From positions 1 to 64,000 of the forward strand of contig JBLRWO010000001.1 of NCBI GenBank assembly GCA_047921215.1: a stretch of 64,000 nt of DNA. The letters are read 5' to 3'. Shown here piece after piece: positions 1-7,871 of this stretch. The translations under genes were made by a program, and so were the position numbers. Every line of letters begins with the position of its first letter. The stretch's first letter is position 1. The stretch is from RECM01 sp047921215. Lineage in GTDB: Bacteria; Bacteroidota; Rhodothermia; Balneolales; Cyclonatronaceae. The notes beneath the pieces were generated by a model. It searched no databases, was not told the origin of the DNA, and saw only the letters and a list, made by a program, of their open reading frames with translations.

Positions 1-391
1 CTGCAAATAAAATTCTGTAATCATTAGTGAATAATGAGACCAAAAAAATAACTAACGGCTGTGCAATATCAACAAAATTCGTTTCATCAGAGAAAATAAG
101 ACTACTAAAATTTCTGAACGTAATTTCGCTGTCCATCATGTATTTTAGTGTATCTCTTTTACCAGCTGCATCCATTGTTTCTCTGATAATCACAAATGTA
201 AACCCGTAGAAAACCACAAAAAACCATACCACATTCTTGGCCCAGCTCGCCTTATAACGCTTTAATGCAACCATTAATGCGACAAATGGTGATATCATAA
301 ACAACAACGTGGCCGTCAGGCTGTTGCTCCTTGATGTATGGACTTCATCCACCTGTTCGACTTGCCTGGTATGTGGTACGGGGATTTCCAT
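1..391 (-). CDS. EpsG-family polysaccharide polymerase-like membrane protein (partial)
   Basis: The reading frame starts at ATG 391 and stays open for 130 codons to the window edge, so the C-terminal part is missing. The visible part has a short polar N-terminus and then hydrophobic segments (around residues 24-45, 53-72 and 108-122). The phrase LVSLFTNDYRILFA resembles the EpsG family of inner-membrane proteins thought to polymerise exopolysaccharide or O-antigen repeat units. Its ATG overlaps the stop of the upstream glycosyltransferase by one base (TGATG), which suggests translational coupling and a shared polysaccharide operon. The family call rests on topology, one short motif and context, so it is moderate only. 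Confidence 0.55.
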   Translation of the reverse strand, partial: MEIPVPHTRQVEQVDEVHTSRSNSLTATLLFMISPFVALMVALKRYKASWAKNVVWFFVVFYGFTFVIIRETMDAAGKRDTLKYMMDSEITFRNFSSLIFSDETNFVDIAQPLVIFLVSLFTNDYRILFA

Positions 392-1521
392 CAGCTTTTC
401 AGGGATTCTTCCCGGAGATTTAAAAATTTTGCGCAGACATTGCCAATACGGTACTGATCGGGATCCTCTATAGTATAACGGTTGCTGTAGTCACCATCCA
501 GAAAACCGGATGCCGTATTGGTATCGAGATCACCAGTCCGGACCGAGAGTACAGGTTTGTTGATGATCGCATAATCAATCAGCTTGCTGGGGGTCTGCCG
601 GTTACCCACGTTCTCGAAGTTGACCACAAAATCCATCCCGCTCATGCGGTGCAGCAGCTCGGTACGGGGAACAAGGTCTTTTAGCCGGATACGTCCTGCC
701 CCCTTTTCGATCCAGGGTTCGACCATATTCGGGTGTGTGGTGTAGATATGAAATTCATAATCCTTGTCCAGATTCGCCAGCCAGGCCAGAAACTCCGACG
801 GATCCCTCCTGCCCGGAATGAACGACCCGGCGTAGCCGAATACCGGACGACCATTGTTCTGTGGTTTTTCCTGCAGTTCAATATCCTCAAACCGGAATCC
901 CTGTGGAATAACCCGAAATTTATCGCGAAACTCGGGAAAGTAAGCATCAATTGCTCCCTCAACCGGAACAGTTATATAATCTGCTTTCCGGCAGAATTTT
1001 TTTTCGGGAATTGCAAAATAAAAGGGGCGGCTGAATGTATCATTCTCAACGCCCATGTAGGGATCACCGCAGTCGGCAATCCAGGTTTTGGCAACCGGAT
1101 GTTTTTCTGATCGCACAGAGGCAACACCCCAGTGGATGGGATAGGGAACGGCGATAGATATCATCAGATCGTATCCGCTCTCTTTTCTGAGGGCTTTCTT
1201 TACCATGCCCATCAGTTCGATGTTCGGGTACTCAAACAGCAGGTTGGAAAAGCGCCTCAGGGCCCGCCTGACGAGCAGTACAAGTCCGCTCCCCTTAATC
1301 TCCACCTCTTTCCACCGGGGCTGACCCAGGTCCTTGATGGTAAGCCCGTACTCCTTCTCAAACGGCGGGTGAACTTCGGGGTCTTTCGGGGTGAGCACGG
1401 TTACGTCGTGGCCCTGGCGGGCGAACTCTTTGGCGAGCTCTGCCGCGCGGAATGCCCTGGGTGAGTTCAGCGGATAGAAGCCTTTACAAACGATGAGAAT
1501 CTTCTTTTTATCAGCGGGCAT
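391..1521 (-). CDS. Family 4-like (GT-B) glycosyltransferase
   Basis: About 376 residues with a GT-B layout. The N-terminal Rossmann-like half begins KKKILIVCKGFYPLNSPRAF and keeps the GHDVTVLTPKD strand. The C-terminal half has FGYAGSFIPGRRDP and a donor-binding region ending TPSKLIDYAIINKPVLSV, typical of glycosyltransferases with the E-x7-E fold. It probably adds a sugar to a lipid-linked glycan on the cytoplasmic side of the membrane. ATG 1521 was chosen; an in-frame GTG at 1539 would add six residues. It sits directly upstream of the EpsG-like gene with a one-base overlap. The acceptor and donor sugars cannot be read from the sequence. Confidence 0.82.
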   Translation of the reverse strand: MPADKKKILIVCKGFYPLNSPRAFRAAELAKEFARQGHDVTVLTPKDPEVHPPFEKEYGLTIKDLGQPRWKEVEIKGSGLVLLVRRALRRFSNLLFEYPNIELMGMVKKALRKESGYDLMISIAVPYPIHWGVASVRSEKHPVAKTWIADCGDPYMGVENDTFSRPFYFAIPEKKFCRKADYITVPVEGAIDAYFPEFRDKFRVIPQGFRFEDIELQEKPQNNGRPVFGYAGSFIPGRRDPSEFLAWLANLDKDYEFHIYTTHPNMVEPWIEKGAGRIRLKDLVPRTELLHRMSGMDFVVNFENVGNRQTPSKLIDYAIINKPVLSVRTGDLDTNTASGFLDGDYSNRYTIEDPDQYRIGNVCAKFLNLREESLKS

Positions 1522-1846
1522 TGGGGGTTTTCCAATCACAGTTTGATGTATTCACCCGGGCCGGACACAGCTCCGCTCCGTCGGTCACACCGGGTGCCTT
1601 TGTCTGTAGTTTTTTGTTAACGACCATTTGTTGCCCTTCCTCAATTTCGGAAGAACATCACAAAATGTAATTACATTAATTACTTTAATTATTGTAAACA
1701 AACAGTCTTGTTACATGTCATTTCGAACAAACACCACATACGTTCACTTGTTCCGTTCAAACGGGCATTTAATTAACGTTCCGTCACACAAGGCGCAGTT
1801 GCATCACATTCGGATTGCCTTTGGCAGGAAGGTTTCTTAAACGAGG
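1522..1846. other. Intergenic region, probable promoter of the glycosyltransferase unit
   Basis: No convincing gene lies here. An inverted repeat (CACCCGG at 1553-1559 and CCGGGTG at 1590-1596) and an AT-rich stretch around 1663-1700 are the only visible features. The AT-rich part is where a minus-strand promoter for the downstream glycosyltransferase would be expected, but no clear consensus was found. Confidence 0.4.
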
Positions 1847-2563
1847 TCAGATCACCATGTAAAAGGCGAAGACCAGCCCCATGTTACGGGTGTTCATTTC
1901 CTTGCCCACATTCAGTATGCCCATTACAATGCGGGTTTCGAAACCGTACTTGCGTGAGAGTCCGTACTCAATGCCTCCGCCGATGGTTAAACCGGCGTCG
2001 AAGGCTTTGTAGGATTCGGTGACATCATTCCTGAAATCACTCTCGAAATCAACACCCAGTATCCGGGCTGTGTTGGTACCGGAAAATATTGCATCAAATC
2101 GGTATCCGCCATAGAGTCCGCCTTTCAGGATCCAGCTCCAGTAGGGACGCTGATAGCGGTACGGGCCAAGATCAGGTGGGTTGGTATGCCATTCCACCAT
2201 CACCGGTACCTGCAGGTAGCGGATTCCGGTTTCACTTTTGGTAAAAATCTGCTGGTTCTGAAAACTGAACGAACCATCGTAGGTTGCACCATAACGGGAA
2301 TAGTTCAATTCGGTGAGCAGTCTGAAGTTGTTGTCAAGGGTCAGACGGGTAAACAGTCCAAGGGTATATCCCGCCATGTATCCGGACGACAGATCCACGC
2401 TGATATCCCCGTCCGAATAGATGAAATTCCCGGTCTGGGTAACTGCCATGAATCCCGTTTTAATCCCGAAACCGTAGTCCTGGGCGCTTGTGACCACCGG
2501 TGAGGAGATCATGATGACAAGGGTTATTATTAACCCCTGAATCGTTTTAATATGTGTTTTCAT
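1847..2563 (-). CDS. Outer-membrane beta-barrel protein (PorT/OMP_b-brl type)
   Basis: About 238 residues. The start is ATG 2563; an upstream in-frame TTG at 2581 seems less likely. Residues 1-27 form a Sec signal peptide ending near VVTSAQ. The mature part alternates polar and hydrophobic residues in strands such as YGFGIKTGFMAV, FRLLTELNYSRYGA and YGFETRIVMGILNVG, and ends with an aromatic-rich FAFYMVI strand. That is the pattern of the small Bacteroidota outer-membrane barrel families. No enzymatic motif is visible, and a porin, adhesion or structural role is possible. It is a lone gene between two polysaccharide genes, with no overlap to suggest an operon. Confidence 0.72.
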   Translation of the reverse strand: MKTHIKTIQGLIITLVIMISSPVVTSAQDYGFGIKTGFMAVTQTGNFIYSDGDISVDLSSGYMAGYTLGLFTRLTLDNNFRLLTELNYSRYGATYDGSFSFQNQQIFTKSETGIRYLQVPVMVEWHTNPPDLGPYRYQRPYWSWILKGGLYGGYRFDAIFSGTNTARILGVDFESDFRNDVTESYKAFDAGLTIGGGIEYGLSRKYGFETRIVMGILNVGKEMNTRNMGLVFAFYMVI

Positions 2564-2960
2564 ACCCTCTATAGACCTCAAACATCCAAATTTGTTGCCG
2601 CATTTACATAAAATTATTGGGAATATTTAACCATCTGCGGGAAAAGATACGCACTACATCTCAAAAAGAATAAACCGGGATGCGTTATGTAACAGAATAC
2701 CGGTTACGGCATATACACATCCAACCTGAATAAAGGGCTCTCAAAACGCCCGTGATAGTTGGAGTTATTCCGTTTCTCATGATGTGGATGCTGTTTCTGA
2801 AAATGCAACGTGACGGAAAATCCCGACGCTACCATTATGAATAGTTGTGTATTTACTGTAGTTCCAGTGACGCAGCCGATCAGGCATAATTGTCCCTCTT
2901 GCATGACACGGGACCATGAGGTGTGCCAACCAGGTCCCGATTATCCCGGCTTTTCCCCGG
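2564..2960. other. Intergenic region without recognisable features
   Basis: This lies between the WecA-like gene and the barrel gene, both on the minus strand. Short open frames here have no family resemblance and look like chance. No clear terminator hairpin with a T-tract was seen. Confidence 0.4.
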
Positions 2961-4109
2961 TCAGTAGTAGGGCGCCCGGGATTCTCCGCTCTCATACTCT
3001 TTCTCATCCTTGCCGGCGATATGCTTTTCAATCGAGGCCGTAACGCCATCCGGTAACTTGATGTAATTCAGAATCTTGAGGAAAAGTACCACCAGGATGA
3101 AGACGGCAAACAACAGCATGGTCTGCAGTACAGCATCGGCATGTGCCAGAGCGAAAGCGATGATCCCGAAAACCACACTCGCCGTATAGAGAACCATAAC
3201 GGCCCCTCTTGAAGAAATCCTGAGTTCACGGATTACACGGTGGTGTATATGGTCGCTGTCGGGATGAAACATCGATTTGCTGCTGAGCAGTCTTCTTATC
3301 ATCGACATGGCGGTGTCCATAACCGGAAGTCCGATGGCGATAAAGGGGATCAGGGTGGCGGTGGCTGTTGTTGCGCTGCCGATACCAACCACGGCATAGC
3401 AGGCCACGATATAACCAAGGAACATGCTTCCGGTATCGCCCATAAAAATAGAAGCCGGATAAAAATTATAGCGGAGAAACCCGATGAGCGAGCCGGCAAC
3501 CACCACCACGATCGGGAAGAGCGCATAGTTGCCCAGAGATACATAGGTAATGCTCAGGGTCAGGAGAACGATTACCACCACGCCGCCGGCCAGGCCGTCA
3601 AGACCGTCGAGCAGGTTCACTGCGTTGATGATACCCAGCATCACAAACACCGTGACGGGCAGCGACATGGCTCCCAGTGCGATCATGTTGCCTGTTACCG
3701 GGTTCACGATTTCGGTGATCTGAATCCCGCCCCAGAATGCAATAACAGCCCCGATAATCTGGAAAAGGAATTTCTTCTGGAAGCCGATTCGGTAGAGGTC
3801 ATCATAAAAGCCAAGGGCTACCATAGATGCTGCGCCTGCAATGATGAGCAGGCTGGGAAACTGATAGAATGAGGTGTACTGTATCGAAATAAGTCCCTGT
3901 GCAAAATAGAAGTAGAGAAGCCCGGCAATAAACCCGGCAAATATGGCCAGGCCACCTACGTTGGGCGTAGTTACCGTATGAACTTTGCGTTTGTCGCCGG
4001 GACGGTCTGTCCAGTTCATGTTTACAGCCAGTTTCATTACCAGTGGCGTGATAGCAAACACCGTAGTCAAACTGATCAGCAAGCCTAATATGATTACTAA
4101 AATTTCCAT
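2961..4109 (-). CDS. Undecaprenyl-phosphate sugar-1-phosphate transferase (WecA/MraY family)
   Basis: About 382 residues with roughly ten or eleven membrane helices. It has the family signatures NLLDGLDGLAGG (metal/substrate Asp cluster), FMGDTGSMFLG, and the WecA-type HIHHRV motif in a cytoplasmic loop. It would transfer a HexNAc-1-phosphate (usually GlcNAc-1-P) from its UDP-sugar to undecaprenyl phosphate, the first membrane step of O-antigen, teichoic-type or capsule synthesis. The start is ATG 4109, preceded by a purine-rich GAGAGAGTTGAG stretch; a TTG 33 bases upstream is less likely. MraY is less likely because of the HIHH motif and the polysaccharide setting. Confidence 0.88.
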   Translation of the reverse strand: MEILVIILGLLISLTTVFAITPLVMKLAVNMNWTDRPGDKRKVHTVTTPNVGGLAIFAGFIAGLLYFYFAQGLISIQYTSFYQFPSLLIIAGAASMVALGFYDDLYRIGFQKKFLFQIIGAVIAFWGGIQITEIVNPVTGNMIALGAMSLPVTVFVMLGIINAVNLLDGLDGLAGGVVVIVLLTLSITYVSLGNYALFPIVVVVAGSLIGFLRYNFYPASIFMGDTGSMFLGYIVACYAVVGIGSATTATATLIPFIAIGLPVMDTAMSMIRRLLSSKSMFHPDSDHIHHRVIRELRISSRGAVMVLYTASVVFGIIAFALAHADAVLQTMLLFAVFILVVLFLKILNYIKLPDGVTASIEKHIAGKDEKEYESGESRAPYY

Positions 4110-4620
4110 CTCAACTCTCTCTTCATCTTTGCGATGTTGCAACCACCCGCACTTGCACGGATCAGATCAATCGCACTAACCCTTCCACATTGTTTATATT
4201 TACATACTGATACCATATTAACTCCTTTTTTTGGCAGATGAAAGTTAGAGAGTATTAATGCTTTGGTCGCCAGTGCGCTCACAAAGTGCAGTTACTTCCT
4301 CCTGTTTCAGTGCCGGTTACCCGTAAATTATTAGACAAATCCAATATTCAGGATTATTTGTGATGCGTTATGAACCCGGCATTACCATGCATGGTTTCAG
4401 CTTGCGGTCACAATTTACAAGTCTCGGAATACTCTAATAATTGCGTTTGGAGCAATTGTGTGTTAATGATCGAAGACGTAACCCCTAACGCATTGCGGGT
4501 GAATATGTTGTGGAGGTTCAACCTTGCGGATGTCTGCTATGCGGGTCCCGACGTTGCAGGTGCCGACTGCGTGAGTGTCAACGTTTCGGATGACAGGATT
4601 GCAGTTGTCCGGATTAGTGA
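4110..4620. other. Intergenic region without recognisable features
   Basis: About half a kilobase between lemA-like and wecA-like genes. A plus-strand open frame at 4370-4720 overlaps the lemA-like gene antisense, shows no domain pattern, and was not accepted. The part near 4200-4240 is AT-rich and may hold the wecA-like promoter. No RNA gene or repeat was recognised. Confidence 0.4.
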
Positions 4621-5259
4621 TTACTGCGACGCAGACCTGTCTGTAATTACAAGGACCTTATGTAAACCAAGCATATCTGAATACAGTCTGCCGGGAAAGG
4701 AACTGACTGACCGGTTGTAGGAGTGTGCCTTGTTGCTGAACCGGGATTCGGATCGCTCAATGCGGAGTGCGGTTCGTTCAAGCAACTGAACCGCATTGCC
4801 AAAAGAATCGCCGTCATCCACTCTTTCATTAACCCCGTGTGAGGTTATCAGCAGGCTCACAGCATCTGATATGCCCTGCTGGGCATCATGATTTGAGTAA
4901 AACCGGGTCGAATCCCGCAGAAAATGTTCCGATCCCATCACAAACCGTCTGTTCAGACGGGATTTGATCGCTCCCATGTATCCGGGCTCACGTGGTACCG
5001 CCCGGCGCTGGTTATCGATGGCGGCAAGCCGGTGACCGGCCATCCCGTCTATAGCTTCTCTCAGGGTTTCATCATAATCCGGTACAAGCACGGTAAGGTT
5101 CGGGATAAGGTCATTACGCCGTTCATACTCCCGTTCAAGCTGCATCCAGCTCTTCATGACCGCGTGGTTCAGTCGTATGGTATTGCCAACCGAGAGGGCC
5201 GACAGGACCAGAATAACAAGCAGGAATAAACCACCAATGATTACCCTGTTTTTTTTCAT
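4621..5259 (-). CDS. LemA family protein, divergent
   Basis: About 212 residues. One N-terminal transmembrane helix (residues 8-27, VIIGGLFLLVILVLSALSVG) is followed by the LemA helical core. The key family phrase is EREYERRNDLIPNLTVLV, and the C-terminal YNRSVSSFPGRLYSDMLG matches the usual YN...FP... end. The family forms an antiparallel helical bundle outside the membrane; its biochemical role is not established. The usual W-x-Q-x-D stretch is altered (KSWMQLEREY), so this is a divergent member. The start is ATG 5259, two codons inside a TTG. No neighbouring TPM-domain partner (often beside lemA) is present. Confidence 0.78.
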   Translation of the reverse strand: MKKNRVIIGGLFLLVILVLSALSVGNTIRLNHAVMKSWMQLEREYERRNDLIPNLTVLVPDYDETLREAIDGMAGHRLAAIDNQRRAVPREPGYMGAIKSRLNRRFVMGSEHFLRDSTRFYSNHDAQQGISDAVSLLITSHGVNERVDDGDSFGNAVQLLERTALRIERSESRFSNKAHSYNRSVSSFPGRLYSDMLGLHKVLVITDRSASQ

Positions 5260-5589
5260 TTTCAAAATCTGTGTGGAAAACCACCAGGCCCCGTTGACCG
5301 GTAATTCTCCGTTTTTTGATTATTTTACCACAGGGCCGGATCGTACTCATGAGACGGAAGCCGGCACTTATAAAAGGATACGCCATATCAACATCCGTAT
5401 CAATTCCCATATTGTAAAACCAGTGATTACATTACTGCCATTGAATATGTTTACCGACCTTCTGCAAACCGTGAAATGGAATACCTGACGGCAACATTCG
5501 CTGCAGATCATTGTACAAGACTTATACCAGACTGAACCCGCATCAGATTGCTCCAGGCTGAAACTTATTAAACTGAAATAACCTCACTC
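5260..5589. other. Divergent intergenic region
   Basis: This separates the minus-strand lemA-like gene from the plus-strand lhgO and should carry both promoters. No repeat, RNA gene or clear operator was found. The lhgO frame is closed by a TAA at 5569-5571, which limits how far upstream its start could lie. Confidence 0.4.
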
Positions 5590-6798
5590 TTGAAATACGA
5601 TTATATTATTATCGGGGCGGGAATCGTCGGCCTGGCCACGGCCCTCTCCCTCTCCCGGAAACAACCCGCTGCCTCCATCTGCATTGTGGATAAGGAACCC
5701 GGCGAAGCCCGGCACCAGTCGGGACGAAACAGCGGGGTGATTCACTCCGGCATTTACTACAAGCCCGGCAGCTTCAAGGCCCGGTTCGCCCGCAGTGGCT
5801 CAAAAAGTATGGTCCGGTTCTGCACCGAACAGGATATTCCGCACGAAATCTGCGGCAAGGTGATCGTGGCCACATCGCCTGATGAACTACCCCGCCTGGA
5901 TGACCTCTACCGGCGCGGACTTGAGAATGGCGTTCAGGTATCGAAACTGACACCCGAAGAGGTGGCCGGGCGCGAGCCCCATGTTACCTGCCTGGGAGGT
6001 ATACTGGTGCCCGAGGCCGGCATTGTTGATTATGCCACGGTCGCTGCCCGCTACCTTGAAATTCTCCGTGAACACGGGGCCGCTATCCTGTTTAACAGCG
6101 AGGTGCATGCCGTTACCGAATCTGCCGCCACGGTCGATATTGAAACGACAAGCGGAACCGTTCAGGGCCATATAGTAATTAACTGCGGCGGGCTGCAGAG
6201 CGACCGGATCGCACGGCTTGCCGGGCTGGTGCCCGAAGGCCGCATCATCCCCTTCCGCGGCGAATACTATGATGTGGTACCGGAACGCAGGCACCTGGTT
6301 AAGCACCTGATCTATCCGGTACCCAATCCCGATTTCCCCTTCCTGGGCGTGCATTTTACACGGATGATCGACGGTCAGGTTCACGCCGGGCCCAATGCTG
6401 TGCTGAGCCTGAAACGTGAGGGGTACCGGAGAAGCCAGGTGAGCCTGCGAGACCTGTACGATACCCTCTCATTCCCCTCCTTCTGGCAGCTTGCCTTCAA
6501 ATATGGCCGGGAAGGTGGCGAAGAAGTACTCCGTTCGCTCATAAAAAAACGCTTCATGGATTCGATGCAGAAGATGATCCCGGAGATCGAACCGGATGAT
6601 GTTCACCTTTCGCCCCGGGCCGGCATCAGGGCCCAGATGCTGGGCAACGACGGCAAACTGGTCGACGATTTTCTGATCCTGAGAAGCCGCAGATCCATTC
6701 ACGTATGCAACGCACCCTCGCCGGCGGCCACCGCCTCGCTGGAGATCGGAAACCGGGTCGCCGACTGGGCTGTTGCACACTCCGCAGGCGAATCCTGA
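5590..6798 (+). CDS. lhgO: L-2-hydroxyglutarate oxidase
   Basis: 402 residues, the usual LhgO length. The FAD-binding GAGIVGLATALSLS motif is at residues 9-22, and the LhgO-type phrase HQSGRNSGVIHSGIYYKPGS follows at about 42-61. The C-terminus has LSPRAGIRAQML and the FAD-closing CNAPSPAATASLEIG. The enzyme oxidises L-2-hydroxyglutarate to 2-oxoglutarate and is expected to pass electrons to the quinone pool at the membrane. The start is TTG 5590: no ATG or GTG exists between the upstream stop (5569-5571) and the FAD motif. A kinase-like gene begins five bases after the stop, so the two probably form one transcript. Confidence 0.9.
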   Translation: MKYDYIIIGAGIVGLATALSLSRKQPAASICIVDKEPGEARHQSGRNSGVIHSGIYYKPGSFKARFARSGSKSMVRFCTEQDIPHEICGKVIVATSPDELPRLDDLYRRGLENGVQVSKLTPEEVAGREPHVTCLGGILVPEAGIVDYATVAARYLEILREHGAAILFNSEVHAVTESAATVDIETTSGTVQGHIVINCGGLQSDRIARLAGLVPEGRIIPFRGEYYDVVPERRHLVKHLIYPVPNPDFPFLGVHFTRMIDGQVHAGPNAVLSLKREGYRRSQVSLRDLYDTLSFPSFWQLAFKYGREGGEEVLRSLIKKRFMDSMQKMIPEIEPDDVHLSPRAGIRAQMLGNDGKLVDDFLILRSRRSIHVCNAPSPAATASLEIGNRVADWAVAHSAGES

Positions 6799-6803
6799 TC
6801 ACC

Positions 6804-7871
6804 ATGATATCCCGTTTGTTGAATAAATTGCTCCCCACAGGCCTTATCGCTTACAGAAAAGAGCTGAAGCAGAACAGCGGAGATATCTCTCCGGGCTGGT
6901 ACTTCATCCGCTATCCGTATGCGATAAGGATCGGATCAGAGGTACCGCTGTCGGTGAAGGAGGATTTCAGCGAGCGCCTGTTCGGGGTTGGGAGCATCAA
7001 AGGCATCATCAGCAGGCTGTATACCATGCTGTTCAGCCTGGTCCGGATCCGGCACACCGCCGGCCATAACGGTCCGGCCGACAGAACCCTCATCAAACGA
7101 TCGATGCACGGGCACCTGATGATGTTCGATTTCGAACATGGCAAGGTGATCATCAAATACCGTGATGCCGGCCTCGCAGCCCGGATTGCCGGATACGCAT
7201 CCATGGAGCCGGGATATCTTCCCACCCTGGATGTTGAATATGACGGAAAATCGACCGTTCAGAGTCCGATGGTAAAAGGAATCAACCTCTACAGCACCGG
7301 TCCTGATGTACGGCATGAACATTTCCGGAATCTGCTCGGTTATTTCCTGGAGCGTATCGAAGCCACCCGGATCCACGGGACCTGTATGAGCGATGATGAG
7401 GCCAATGCGTTCATTGCCCGGAATTCCAGCGGCTATTTTACGGATGACCTTATGCTTCAGCTATCCGAACGCCGGCATCAGATTCTGAGGATTTTAACAT
7501 CCGTTCCGGTCATTTTTTCGCACGGTGACCTCCACTCTGAGAACATCCTGGTATGTGATGACAGGATCGTTGTGATCGATTTTGAGCACTGCTGCCAGAT
7601 GCATGCATTTTATGATGTGGTCTATAATCCGTTCGACGGCTTCATAGCCGGTTACGACCACACTTTCTTTGATGAGATGTGCAGGGGTGTATATGACCGT
7701 GAATACCGGGGCATTTTCCGAACATACATGCCCGTGGGTTCCATCGATTTTATGGATGTGATCCTGGCTTTCATCATCTGCAGGGCTGATCGCGGGAGGT
7801 TATACCCTGTTGACAAGCTTCAAAATATATCTGCACTGGCGGCCTCCGGCAGAAAACTGCCTGTACTATAG
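6804..7871 (+). CDS. Kinase-like phosphotransferase of the APH/choline kinase superfamily
   Basis: 355 residues. The catalytic loop and metal site are clear: FSHGDLHSENILV (Brenner-type HGDxHxxN) followed by RIVVIDFEHC (DFE in place of DxD/DFG). An N-lobe Lys candidate lies in GKVIIKYRD. The fold phosphorylates small hydroxylated compounds or sugar/lipid head groups. The first about 110 residues do not match a family I recognise. The start is ATG 6804, five bases after lhgO; a longer frame from 6705 lies entirely inside lhgO. The substrate is unknown. It could act on a lipopolysaccharide sugar, given nearby glycan genes, but this is inference. Confidence 0.68.
   Translation: MISRLLNKLLPTGLIAYRKELKQNSGDISPGWYFIRYPYAIRIGSEVPLSVKEDFSERLFGVGSIKGIISRLYTMLFSLVRIRHTAGHNGPADRTLIKRSMHGHLMMFDFEHGKVIIKYRDAGLAARIAGYASMEPGYLPTLDVEYDGKSTVQSPMVKGINLYSTGPDVRHEHFRNLLGYFLERIEATRIHGTCMSDDEANAFIARNSSGYFTDDLMLQLSERRHQILRILTSVPVIFSHGDLHSENILVCDDRIVVIDFEHCCQMHAFYDVVYNPFDGFIAGYDHTFFDEMCRGVYDREYRGIFRTYMPVGSIDFMDVILAFIICRADRGRLYPVDKLQNISALAASGRKLPVL

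Noticed and set aside
4370..4720. Plus-strand open frame of 116 codons between wecA-like and lemA-like genes
   Set aside because: It overlaps the lemA-like coding region antisense, has many Cys and Val without a pattern, and no ribosome site.
6705..6803. Longer N-terminus for the kinase-like gene
   Set aside because: It would be encoded entirely within lhgO in another frame and looks like arginine-rich shadow sequence; ATG 6804 fits better.
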